Shown here piece after piece: positions 1-10,639 of a stretch of 64,000 nt of DNA (position 1 is its first letter; the number at the start of each line of letters is the position of its first letter). Origin of the DNA: Dioscorea cayenensis subsp. rotundata (Eukaryota; Streptophyta; Magnoliopsida; Dioscoreales; Dioscoreaceae); contig NC_052477.1 in the NCBI RefSeq assembly GCF_009730915.1, positions 1,939,699-2,003,698 of the forward strand. Direction: 5' to 3'. Position numbers and translations under genes: made by a program. The notes beneath the pieces were generated by a model. The model was not told where the DNA came from. It did no database searches and worked only from the letters and a program-made list of their open reading frames with translations.

Positions 1-264
1 TCTGAATTTTATTTTTAAAGATTTTTATTAGAGATATTTTATATTAACACTCTTCATATATATTATAATTTATTTTATTAATAAGGACTAAATTATAAAA
101 GGCCTTTATTTTTATTGAAGTAATTTTATATAGATATTAAAGAAGCTTTTTATAACTACGTACTAATTTAAAATTCAAATTTCATTGGTTTAAATTTGTT
201 TAAAATTTTAAAAAATTATTAGAAATATATTTAAACGGTAATTTAAAAATTCAAGTTTCATTGG

Positions 265-600
265 TTTAAATTTGTTAATAACTTTTTAAAAAGTATGATG
301 GAATTTAATTATATATAAAAATATGTTAGTTTTTATATAGGATTTGAAAAGATTTTCATTCAATAAAAAGATATATCCTATAAAATTTTTTAAATAATTT
401 TAATTTATCTAAATTTAGTTTGAATTTGTTAATAATTTTTTTTAAAATTTATTTCGAATTTAATTATAAAAATAAAAATATTTTAGTTTTTATATAGACT
501 TTGAACAGATTTTCATTCAATAGAAAGATATATCATATACAAATTTCTAAATAATTTTAATTTATCTAAATTTAGTTTAAATTTTATAAAAATTTAAAAA
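265..600. repeat. degenerate direct repeat, period about 155-158 bp
   Basis: Two diverged copies of an AT-rich unit lie head to tail. Landmarks are TTAGTTTTTATATAG at about 325 and 483, GAATTTAATTATA at 301 and 455, and TTTTCATTCAATA in both. A shorter pair (TTTCATTGGTTTAAATTTGTT) lies just upstream at about 180 and 258. No coding potential is visible. The rest of 600-1560 is AT-rich DNA in which I see no feature. Confidence 0.65.
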
Positions 601-1559
601 CAAAATTCTATATAAATCTCTATCTCAATTTCTATTCTTTCTTAATCTTTCTTTCTCTCTACATCATCTAGCAGTACATTTATATTTCTGCTTCTCAATA
701 TCTATACTACGGTCTATTTTATTTTATCGTACATCCATCTAAGTGCACACTTTCAGCTTTTAGTTTTGATATAATGCTTATGTAAGTTCCTACTTCATCA
801 AAGATCTCATGAATCTTTAAGTATTTGTATTAGTGTTCCAATGCACTTAGTTCATAAATATAATTGTTTGATTTGCTTCTAATTTTATGGGTTTTTGTAG
901 TGATGATGGTTACATTGGAGAAGGAATATTTAAATGGGAAAAGAGATTGACATCGGCTACTGATCATTAGATTAAAGTTTTCTTTCCAAAGGTTTGCTAA
1001 CAATATTGATTCTTGTGTTTTTATTAATTTATGTATAATTATCATTATTTTATAATGGAATTATTGTTATAATTTCTATAGTTGTTTTATTAGCACTTTA
1101 AATTGTTGAAGTTTGTCATTAATCAATTAAGTTTTGTTATGACTATCTATTGTGCTTATTATTAATTTTTTGGATGCATATTATATATGTATATGTATAT
1201 ATAATTATATTTTGAACTTTACTTTTGTTAATTTACTCTTCTTATAAATTATATTTATTATTTTAAAAATATTTATTTCAGGTTTTAATGAGGCAAACTC
1301 TCCATCAACAAAACGCCATAAACGCGAATGACACAAGAGTTGCATGAAGAACAGGTTATCTCATTTTGATATGATTTACTTAGATTATAAGTTTTTAATG
1401 TTATTGAAATTTTCAAAATTGAAATTTGTTAGTCCACGAAAGGTTAACTATAAATTATGATAATTGTGTTGTTTTTCTTTTTGCAATAATAATATTGATT
1501 TAATATTATTTATGATATATTATCAAAAATTAAATTTTTTGATAATTTATATAATTTAT

Positions 1560-2257
1560 TAAAAATATTCACTAAAAATATGTCACAAATTACAAATACA
1601 TCATAAAAACATGATTGATTGTGACATTATACAAAATATTACAAATTATATAATATTCAATTAATTGTGACATTACATTAATTTGTATGGTATATTTTTA
1701 ACAATTTCATGTATATCACAAAAGTATTAATTTATGTCAGTGACATCTATATTTTTGTACATCTAATTAAATGATCGATGTATTTAATGACGAAAATATT
1801 TTTCATTAATTGACGCATTTTCATTATCCCGAAAAAGACTTTTCGTACGGTAAATATTACATTTTAACGATATATAGTGAGCGTTTATTTAAAAAGGTGT
1901 AACAAATATTTTTCATATTTATTATTTCGAAAATTAATGGAATGTCATATGATAAACTTACTCATATTTAGTTTAGTACGATTCATAGACATGTCCGACA
2001 ATAAGACTAATATTTAGTGATATAAAACGCACGCTCATTAATAATTATAAAATAAGTAAAATATGATAATTTTTGTCTGCATAAAAGGTATTATTGTGTG
2101 ACGAATACGTGAATCGTCACATTAACCCTTTAGCGACGGAGCAAAAGGCAAATAAACGTGACGGCAAACAGCGATGCACAAAATATTTTTAGTGACAAAA
2201 ATATATTATTTTATGACATTATTGCATATGTCAATAATTGACAAATTTGTTGTAGTG
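1560..2257. mobile_element. probable CACTA-type transposon terminus
   Basis: The sequence ending at 2257 reads, on the minus strand, CACTACAACAAATTTGTC, which matches the usual plant CACTA (En/Spm) inverted terminus. The preceding 700 bases contain many GTGAC/GTCAC motifs, as expected of subterminal repeats. No matching left terminus and no transposase were found, so the element is either truncated or its left boundary is unrecognised. The start given is a guess from where the GTGAC motifs begin. Confidence 0.4.
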
Positions 2258-2927
2258 ACTGCATTAAAAATGTTGTTTATGTGTATAAATAAATATGGGT
2301 TGCAATTATTTTTTGTTTATATATATATAATTAATTGATTTAATGTAAGAACTTGCTCTTGGTGGCATGTGCTAATGCGCATCTATAATCTTATTCTCAT
2401 GTTATTATTTATAAAATTATATAAAATAATTTAAATGGTAATACTATAGATGCCTAGTGGGATGTTTTGATTAGAGAATCTCCGATTTACTTTTCCTTAA
2501 TGGTTTTTTTATTTATAAATAAAAAGGACTAGAAACCGTGGGCTATTCCAAAGGTAATTCGAACCTCTAAGATTACAATTCATGTTAAGATCCCCCTGTG
2601 GGAGTTTTGTGTGAGGATTATCTTTTGTTCTTCCTCCAGGGTTACATGGTGGGAGATTATCTCCAATAGATCAGTCAAGCTACCGTAATTGGTTATCCGT
2701 TTTATCTTTGTTTTGTTACTTGTTGATTTTGTCAAATAAAATAAAATAAAAAGGATTGCATACATATATAATGGTAATGTTTATTTAAATTAATAAATAA
2801 TTAATTACAAGATTATTTTAAAAGGTTTAAAATTTTATTTATTTTCTTAAACAAAACCAGGTTTTAAAATAATATATGGAAAGAAAAAATAAAATCTCAA
2901 AGCCGTTAAATAATCTTTTACAAAACA
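2258..2927. other. intergenic, nothing recognised
   Basis: AT-rich sequence with short open frames on both strands that resemble nothing known to me and have no supporting signals. Confidence 0.5.
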
Positions 2928-3432
2928 TGTTGAATTTTGAAATCTCGCAGGTTATTATATATTAAAATATTATTATTATTATCCCACAGGCTGCACATGT
3001 GATATATAGATTAGGTGGGCTACTTCTCCTTCACTTTCTCCTATAAATAGAGATGCATTTTGGATTAGGTGGGCTAATTCTCCTTCACTTTCTCCTATAA
3101 ATAGAGATGCAAAATGCATCTCTCAGTGCACCATTTTCAGAGGGGAAGTGTGAGGGTGAGAGAGAAAGTGGGAGGAAATAGTGGGAAGAAAAAATTAGAG
3201 GGTTTGTGTTCCTTTTATTACATGAGAGAATAAGTTGGTATTCTCCTTGTTAATAGAAAGCTTGTAACTCCTATTTTCTACTATAGTGAAATTCTTCTAT
3301 CTTGCTCGTGGTTTTTACCCTAATTTATTTTGGGGGGTTTTCCACGTACATCCTATGTCCATCTTTATTGCCATTATTTTTCAAGTACTTTTGCTGTGAC
3401 CCTACTCTACCCAGTTCCAGAATTTCACAACA
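2928..3432 (+). mobile_element. Copia-type solo LTR or LTR remnant
   Basis: The segment opens TGTTG and closes CAACA. It contains two TATA boxes, a GA-rich leader, and near its end the pair GTGGTTTTTACCC and GGGTTTTCCACGTA, which is typical of the U5 region of plant Copia LTRs. No matching 5-bp target duplication was found at these ends and no internal retrotransposon sequence follows, so a solo or truncated LTR is inferred. Ends are provisional. Confidence 0.5.
3009..3116 (+). repeat. 54-bp tandem duplication carrying a TATA box
   Basis: Two head-to-tail copies begin at 3009 and 3063 with GATTAGGTGGGCTA. Each contains CTCCTTCACTTTCTCC followed by the TATA box CTATAAATAGAGATGC (TATAAATAG at 3042-3050 and 3096-3104). 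The duplication lies in the inferred promoter region of the LTR, so this LTR carries two equivalent core promoters 54 bp apart. Confidence 0.85.
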
Positions 3433-3555
3433 TTATACACATTGGGCAAGGCGCACACACTGACTCACATTTATATACATATTTCGCAAGTTATTATACA
3501 CATTGCAAGCGCACATGCATGTATATATATATAAAACTTAAAATAGTTTGAAATT

Positions 3556-3840
3556 GGTTTAATTGTTGTATAAGTCCATGTAATTATGTATTTTCTGCGT
3601 TTTTAGTTCTTGTAATATTTTTAGATACAATAAAATCATCATATTTAATCGAGTTGGGTCATTTTAGTCCGTGGTGTAGATGACCAAGTGTAAATTGTAA
3701 GGATTTAATTATACTTAAAAATATTGTTGTGGACCAGAACGACCCAATTTGACCAAATATGAGGATTTAATTATACCTAAAAATATTAAAAGGACTAAAA
3801 AGACAGAAAGTACACAATTTTAGGGACCGGTAATTAAACC
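3556..3840. mobile_element. Mutator-like MITE, 285 bp, 9-bp TSD
   Basis: The element starts GGTTTAATTGTTGTATAAG and ends ACCGGTAATTAAACC, and the two halves form long imperfect inverted repeats. It is flanked by a perfect 9-bp direct repeat TTTGAAATT (3547-3555 and 3841-3849), the target-site size of Mutator-like elements. There is no coding capacity, so it is non-autonomous. Confidence 0.85.
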
Positions 3841-3925
3841 TTTGAAATTGCATGGGAGTTGTGTGAGAAAAGGCAATTAAAGTGGACCATAAAAGAAAAA
3901 ATTGTATCTTTTACAAATAATTAAC

Positions 3926-4109
3926 GGCTAAGATTTATCTCTCGTAAAGAAACCCTATATCTAGCTGCCTCCATAAGCTGCATTTATAGTTCTGTGAAAT
4001 TGGCTAAAATTATTAAAGGCTAAGTTTTATCTCTCGTAAAGAAACCCTATATCTAGCGGCCTCCATAAGCTGCATTTATAGTATTGTGAAATTGGCTAAT
4101 ATTACGCTG
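3926..4109. repeat. 92-bp tandem duplication
   Basis: Two near-identical units begin at 3926 and 4018. Both contain TATCTCTCGTAAAGAAACCC, CCTCCATAAGCTGCATTTAT and TGTGAAATTGGCTAA. No reading frame or regulatory function is evident. Confidence 0.85.
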
Positions 4110-4152
4110 CATTTCGACTTTTTATTAGAGTTAGAACTCAATAAATTAATTG

Positions 4153-4870
4153 TGTTGGAGGCTTTTTTAATATTTTGCTATTTTACTATTTTATAAAATA
4201 TTATTTTATGTTCTAAATTGGTTTCCTATTTTATTATGCTTCATGATTTTTGTGTTGAACACGGTTTCATTTTCTTCTTCCATATGGTCAATTGATGTGG
4301 AAGAGGTGATGAGGCTCTTTGGATCAAAGGTGTTAAAGCAATAGTAAACTAATAAGCTGATGGATTTAATGGGTATAAACATTGTAACAATCCTAGATCT
4401 CCTTGTTTGGAGATTTTTTAGGAACAAAGAAAGTGAGGAAAGCGTATCTACACTTAAATCTATTGATTATGATGAAGATGATTAGGTCTTGTGGTTCTTC
4501 TCACTGCACAGACAGAGGAGATAAGAACCCTAATTCTGAATCTCAGATCGTTACGTGCTTTGTTAGGGACTACACCTTATTTATAAAAAATCTTTATGGG
4601 GCTAATCACAAGTCTGCCCATCATAGACTTGACGATTTTGCCCCCAAAAATTCTACCCAATATATGATTAATATGCAAATCCACACATTTAAAATTGCAT
4701 AATTAGGGCGCAACCCTATTCAAACTTGAATTAGATCCCAACAATTAGGTCCTTTCAAAACTTAAATATAGTAACATATACACAATTATAAACATTAGTT
4801 GTGTACATCTACACAACTTATGCACATAAGTCCTTATATCTCTACATAATGTGTGGTCCACAACCCAACA
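4153..4870 (-). mobile_element. 3' LTR of a minus-strand Copia element
   Basis: Read on the minus strand, the LTR begins TGTTGGGTTGTGG at 4870 and can be closed at 4153 with CTCCAACA, giving a 6-bp TGTTGG/CCAACA terminal inverted repeat and a length of 718 bp. A purine tract (GATCCAAGTGGAAGA, minus strand) sits directly inside it, as expected for the polypurine tract. A TATA-like TTTATAAATAAGG is visible. The open frames inside it are incidental. The outer end is provisional because the partner LTR is not visible. Confidence 0.65.
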
Positions 4871-5346
4871 ATCTTCCACTTGGATCATACAATTATGCAA
4901 CCTCAGGAATTCAAAATTGTGTATAAATTACTATCAACAACCAAATGTAATTTCAACTGAAAAATCATCTAAATCAATATCATCCATCAGCTTCATCTAT
5001 TCATGGAATATTGGGGCAGTCATCACTAGTACAATGTAATTAAACCCACAATGCTCACACATAACGACTTAACTAATGATATTGATAAAGTGTGGATGTG
5101 TAGTATGGAAATTATAACCTAATGTGATCTATGCTCATCTATTTTCAACTGGTCCAACTTTAAAGTCTTTATGAGATCATAGTTCAGAGCAAATAATGGA
5201 AATAAATAGTAAACTTTATAAAAACTAATCAAATGTGTTATCAAATGTGTTATGACATCAATATGAGTATCAAGCTACGAAATATCAAAATAAACTCCAA
5301 CTAATTAGAAGCATTCATACTAATGACGCCCATGCTAGCAACATAT

Positions 5347-7241
5347 TCATGAAAAATTATAGGCGCTAAATGCTTTTGTAAGTGGATCAACAACCATGGA
5401 ATTTATCCCTATAAGCTCAATGCTAACAAAGCCACTTTGAACCCTTTCTTTAATAGCTAAGAACTTAATGTCTATATGCTTAGGCCTAGAAGAACTTCTA
5501 TTGATGTTTGAGAACAAAACTGCTACTCTATTATCACAATACAACATCAAAGGTCTCTTTATATTTTCAACAACTCGTAGTCCTTCAACGAAATTGTGTA
5601 GCCAAATAACATGACTAGATGCCTTATAACATGTGATGAATTCTACCTCCATGGTTGATGAAGCAACCAAGGACTGCTTGGCACTTTTCCATGAAACAAC
5701 ACTACTAGCCATAGTAAAGATGTAACCAGATGTCGACTTACTACTATCCAAGCATCCATCAAAGTCGGAGTTGGAATACCCAATGATCTTAAGCCTATCT
5801 AGCCTCTTATATGTGAGCGTGTAATCCTTTGTCTTCTAAAGATATCTAAAGACCCTTTAATTTAGCTGCAACCCAATGTTCCCTACTTGGATTACATTGA
5901 TATCTTCCAAACATTCCTACTATAAATGCCAGCTCAGGACGGGTACAGACTTATGCATACATAAGACTTTCTATTGCAGAGGCATAGGGAATGTTTTCCA
6001 TGTTTTCGGATTCAATTCCTTCTTTAGGACACTGTTTTAAACTAAACTTATCTCCTTTCGACACTGGGTGTCATGAGTCTTACAGTTATGTATGCCAAAC
6101 TTAACCTTTGCAAGATTTTCTCAATATAGCTCTTTTGAGATAAACTCAAGAAGCCTTGTGAATAATCATGATGAATTTGGATCCCTAATACAAAGAATGC
6201 TTCACCAAGATCTTTCATNNNNNNNNNNNNNNNNNNNNNNNNNNNNNNNNNNNNNNNNNNNNNNNNNNNNNNNNNNNNNNNNNNNNNNNNNNNNNNNNNN
6301 NNNNNNNNNNNNNNNNNNNNNNNNNNNNNNNNNNNNNNNNNNNNNNNNNNNNNNNNNNNNNNNNNNNNNNNNNNNNNNNNNNNNNNNNNNNNNNNNNNNN
6401 NNNNNNNNNNNNNNNNNNNNNNNNNNNNNNNNNNNNNNNNNNNNNNNNNNNNNNNNNNNNNNNNNNNNNNNNNNNNNNNNNNNNNNNNNNNNNNNNNNNN
6501 NNNNNNNNNNNNNNNNNNNNNNNNNNNNNNNNNNNNNNNNNNNNNNNNNNNNNNNNNNNNNNNNNNNNNNNNNNNNNNNNNNNNNNNNNNNNNNNNNNNN
6601 NNNNNNNNNNNNNNNNNNNNNNNNNNNNNNNNNNNNNNNNNNNNNNNNNNNNNNNNNNNNNNNNNNNNNNNNNNNNNNNNNNNNNNNNNNNNNNNNNNNN
6701 NNNNNNNNNNNNNNNNNNNNNNNNNNNNNNNNNNNNNNNNNNNNNNNNNNNNNNNNNNNNNNNNNNNNNNNNNNNNNNNNNNNNNNNNNNNNNNNNNNNN
6801 NNNNNNNNNNNNNNNNNNNNNNNNNNNNNNNNNNNNNNNNNNNNNNNNNNNNNNNNNNNNNNNNNNNNNNNNNNNNNNNNNNNNNNNNNNNNNNNNNNNN
6901 NNNNNNNNNNNNNNNNNNNNNNNNNNNNNNNNNNNNNNNNNNNNNNNNNNNNNNNNNNNNNNNNNNNNNNNNNNNNNNNNNNNNNNNNNNNNNNNNNNNN
7001 NNNNNNNNNNNNNNNNNNNNNNNNNNNNNNNNNNNNNNNNNNNNNNNNNNNNNNNNNNNNNNNNNNNNNNNNNNNNNNNNNNNNNNNNNNNNNNNNNNNN
7101 NNNNNNNNNNNNNNNNNNNNNNNNNNNNNNNNNNNNNNNNNNNNNNNNNNNNNNNNNNNNNNNNNNNNNNNNNNNNNNNNNNNNNNNNNNNNNNNNNNNN
7201 NNNNNNNNNNNNNNNNNNCAAAGTGCCTCATGTAACCTAAA
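5347..7241 (-). pseudogene. Copia polyprotein remnant (RT and RNase H)
   Basis: The minus strand encodes the C-terminal part of a Copia polyprotein. At 5347-5751 an RNase H segment is recognisable (STSGYIF, SWKSAKQSLVASSTMEVEF, CDNRVAV, KHIDIKFLAIKE). Upstream, 5752-6100 gives diverged RT/RNase H linker motifs (MYA, VCTRPELAF, NPSREHW) interrupted by several stops. Next to the gap MKDLGEAFFVLGIQIH matches the conserved end of Copia reverse transcriptase. On the far side of the gap, 7219-7241 still encodes FRLHEAL, the start of the RT motif that normally continues YGL. The element runs through the gap and is cut off at 7242 by another LTR. It is non-functional. Confidence 0.85.
6219..7218. other. 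assembly gap (1000 N)
   Basis: Exactly 1000 unknown bases, which suggests a conventional gap size rather than a measured one. Long open frames across it are artefacts. Copia RT sequence on both sides shows that the missing DNA belongs to that element. Confidence 0.98.
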
Positions 7242-10200
7242 TGTCACGTCCCGACCCGCGGGCCCGCCACGTGACAACCGGGCCGTGACGATCCCAGGAG
7301 GGACACACACCACTCAACCCTCGAGTCATCGCAAAGGCTCACAAACTCCTCCTAAACAACACCACAATAATAAAGGTACTAAAAGCAAAAACTTTCACTC
7401 GAAGAATCAACAAGAAAGTGAAAGATATACAAATCACAGCATAGAGAGTTAAGAACACTAGTGGATCCACTCGCACTCATACAATGCAACCCGATTAACA
7501 ATAAATAAACAACCCTCGACTTGAATGCAAATCGCTAACACTTCGCCTCGCTATGACGACCCCAAAACCACTAAAAACTCGGAAGGGAGGAGGGGTGAGT
7601 AACCATAGTCACTCAGAACGGGTTAGCACAAATCTAATGTAATATCAAAACAAATCGATGAAATACAATAAACACATTTTACAATAACATAAGTAAACTC
7701 GAAACGCTTCACAATTTCCACACAATGAAAGTGTAATATAAGAAACCTTGGTATTTAAAACCAAAACATAGGTTCTCACGAGCATCGACAAAAACCTTAA
7801 CATGTATAAATCAAATACTTGGATATAAGTTCCCAAAAATGAGTAGAAATACCAACTTAAACAAATAAAAATTTCGATCAAATAAGCAATGGCCTAAAAC
7901 ACTCTCTCCAACATTAGCCGGTCAGCGACTAAGTTGAGAACCGTCAAGGTCTTCGCACCTTTCGACGTTGGCCCACCGGTCCCGTGTGGTGACCCCGGGA
8001 TCCCGATGATCATCCAATCGTGGCTCTACGCCCCACCCGATCCCGACAAATCAACACTCAGTCCACAACGCCACCTCTAAAAGGCTGGCCCGCTGGGACC
8101 CACTCATCGCAGAGTCGGGCCTCAGCCCGCCGTCACCATCCAAAACCAACATATAGCCGTAGCAATAATACAATCTGAATCACTCATGTCACAGGGTCCT
8201 TATCCAGGACAAGCATTCACATATCGGGGAATAAACATTATTTCCACAAATCCAAAGCCAAAGCATAGCAATGCATATAAACTTTCAAAAAGTATTCCAA
8301 TCCCGATGTGCCAATACATTCAAAAACATTTCTCCAAATGCCAAGAATAACACAATAATATGCGAAGCTCGAAGCATTGCTTTTAGACAATAAAACCAAA
8401 CCAATATTAAACGCATTATAATATCCACAATCTAGAAGAACATGCCATTCGAAATAAAAACCCTTTTTGTTTTTTATAATCATAAATATCAAAAAGCATG
8501 TTTATACAAGTGAAAGGTTTTACAAACCATTTCTAAAAATAAATACCAATAAGGTAGAAAGGAAACATTAAGTTTGAAATACAATAAAAATCGTCGTAAA
8601 CAAACATGGTTTTTTTGGTCTAGTTAAACCTCAAGTTACTTAGGATCATTCCAAACTTTCTCTTTCTTCAAACTCACTAATTTTTTTCCTCAAAGTACAA
8701 GATTAATCCCCCAAGGTCCAGTCAATCACAACCTCTAAATACTTTACAAGTCATGAAAATATGTTCATCTCATCACCTATAATCTCACGTGCCAATATAT
8801 ATTGATTAAATCCTTCTTTACGCATCATCAGTATTTACTTTCACAAGTCTTTACTATTCAACCATTTCTTTATACTCAACAAGGTCTTAGATCCTTATCA
8901 TAGTGCCATTACCTCAACATTAATATTTGCTTCATCTATAATAATCCCATTGTCAAAAATACTCACAAGTTCACTATCTCCTCTTAGGAGTATTAAATCA
9001 AACTATTATTAGAAATTCACAAGAATATTCGGTTTTTGCAATTCAACACTTGTCATATATATAACTCAAGCTATTCATCATCAACATTCTAAAGAAATTC
9101 CATTTAAAAATAATAATCATAATCATTGACATCCACCCTGTATATATATATATATACCACAATATGATCAACTATAATTAAGCACTCTACAGTATACTTA
9201 CAAGAACAAATTTCATCAATTTCAACATAAGTGTAATTATATACCTTAGCATTCAAGGTTTCATCAGGTTCCATGTACCATATTGATCACATTATGCCTC
9301 AAAACTTTAGAAATTATACATCACTAGGAAGATTAAATCATTCATTGAACATACATAATTAATTTCACTTATAACACATAAGCTTAATGAACTCATTGTA
9401 ATAATCAACAATTTTCATTCATCCACCAAACATGTATGTCCTTAGTAAGCGCTCTCATGATTTTTCAGAGAGTAAACCACAAGTCATTCCAAATAAAACA
9501 TAGTTTCTAGCGGTCATCTATACTTTCTTCTCATCCATGAAATAGTGATTTAAAACATGATAAAGCCATGGAAATCATTTCAGAAAACAATTAAAATATT
9601 TTCGATATTCAATTAGAATTGTGCATTCAACATAACCCACTCACAAGACATGTTGCCTCGCATGGAGACGCGCACACTGATTGGCGGTTTCCTTCCCTTT
9701 GGAGGTGCTTCGCCACCTAGATACAAGCAAGGAATCCAAATACTAATGAACACAAGCATGATAACTAAAAGAAAATGCATGCAAATGCATTTATACATGT
9801 CTAATACGAAACCTTAGGGTTTTAGGGCAAAACATTGTCATTTTGGACCCAAACGACCTCGGAATGAAGTAAACCTAGTTCCAATAAGTTCAATGAATGA
9901 AAAGCTTCAATTTGGATCAAAGAAATACAATAAAAGGCCAAAGTTTTCCGGTGCTACAGTAACATCGGGAATGCTACAGTAAAACCCGAACCTTACAAAT
10001 GGTTTTCTCTCATTTTACAACATCAAACAATGAAATTTTGCCACAATTCTCATGAATAACAATTGACAACATCAAGGGCTTCATTTTAAGCCCAAAAACT
10101 CCCACAAATCTTGGAAAATCTAAGGTTTTGGTCTAGGTTTCTAAACAATGAATACAATGAAAATACGGAAGAAATACATGGTAAAAACTTGGATAAAGGC

Positions 10201-10510
10201 TCTTACCTTACTCAAGAGGATGTGGGGAATAAATTTTTGGTGTTGGTTCGCCGGAATTGGTCGCCGGAAATAGTTAGGGATTTTTAAGGGTTCGGTCGGC
10301 ATGGAGAAACAAAGAAGGAGAAGGAAAGAAGAAGGAAGAGAAAAGATTTTTGTTTTTAACTCTCGGTTCACATGCTAAAGTGTTGAGTGCTATCTGATGT
10401 CATTTTTGCTACAATATCGAGGGTGCTACAAAGGTCTTGCAGAATCAATCAGTCTGGGTGCAAAAAACTACGAGGAACAGTCGGTTTAACTATAGTAATG
10501 GGTCGCTACA
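7242..10510. mobile_element. probable long LTR (Gypsy-like), solo or truncated
   Basis: The block starts TGTCACGTCCCGACCC at 7242, immediately after Copia RT sequence, and can be closed at 10510 with GGGTCGCTACA, giving TG...CA ends and a loose inverted match (TGTxxCGxCCC). It is non-coding, with GC-rich patches around 7900-8150 in an otherwise AT-rich body, and GCTACAGTAA motifs near 9955-9985. This composition and size resemble the roughly 3-kb LTRs of some plant Gypsy elements. No target duplication was found and no internal region follows, so the boundaries, especially the right one, are tentative. Confidence 0.4.
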
Positions 10511-10639
10511 ATGTTTTTTTATTCTTTTCTAAATTACTCTATTGCCCCTCTGACACAAGAATGGAAACAAAATCCAAATGACCGAATTGCCCCCTAAATT
10601 TGGACTGGGTACAACACTAAACCCCTTAGTGCCAGCGAT

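Noticed and set aside
4403..4702. 99-codon plus-strand open frame
   Set aside because: It lies inside the inferred Copia LTR and has no protein-like features.
6048..7313. Long open frames across 6.0-7.3 kb on both strands
   Set aside because: They consist almost entirely of the 1000-N gap; only the flanking Copia motifs are real.
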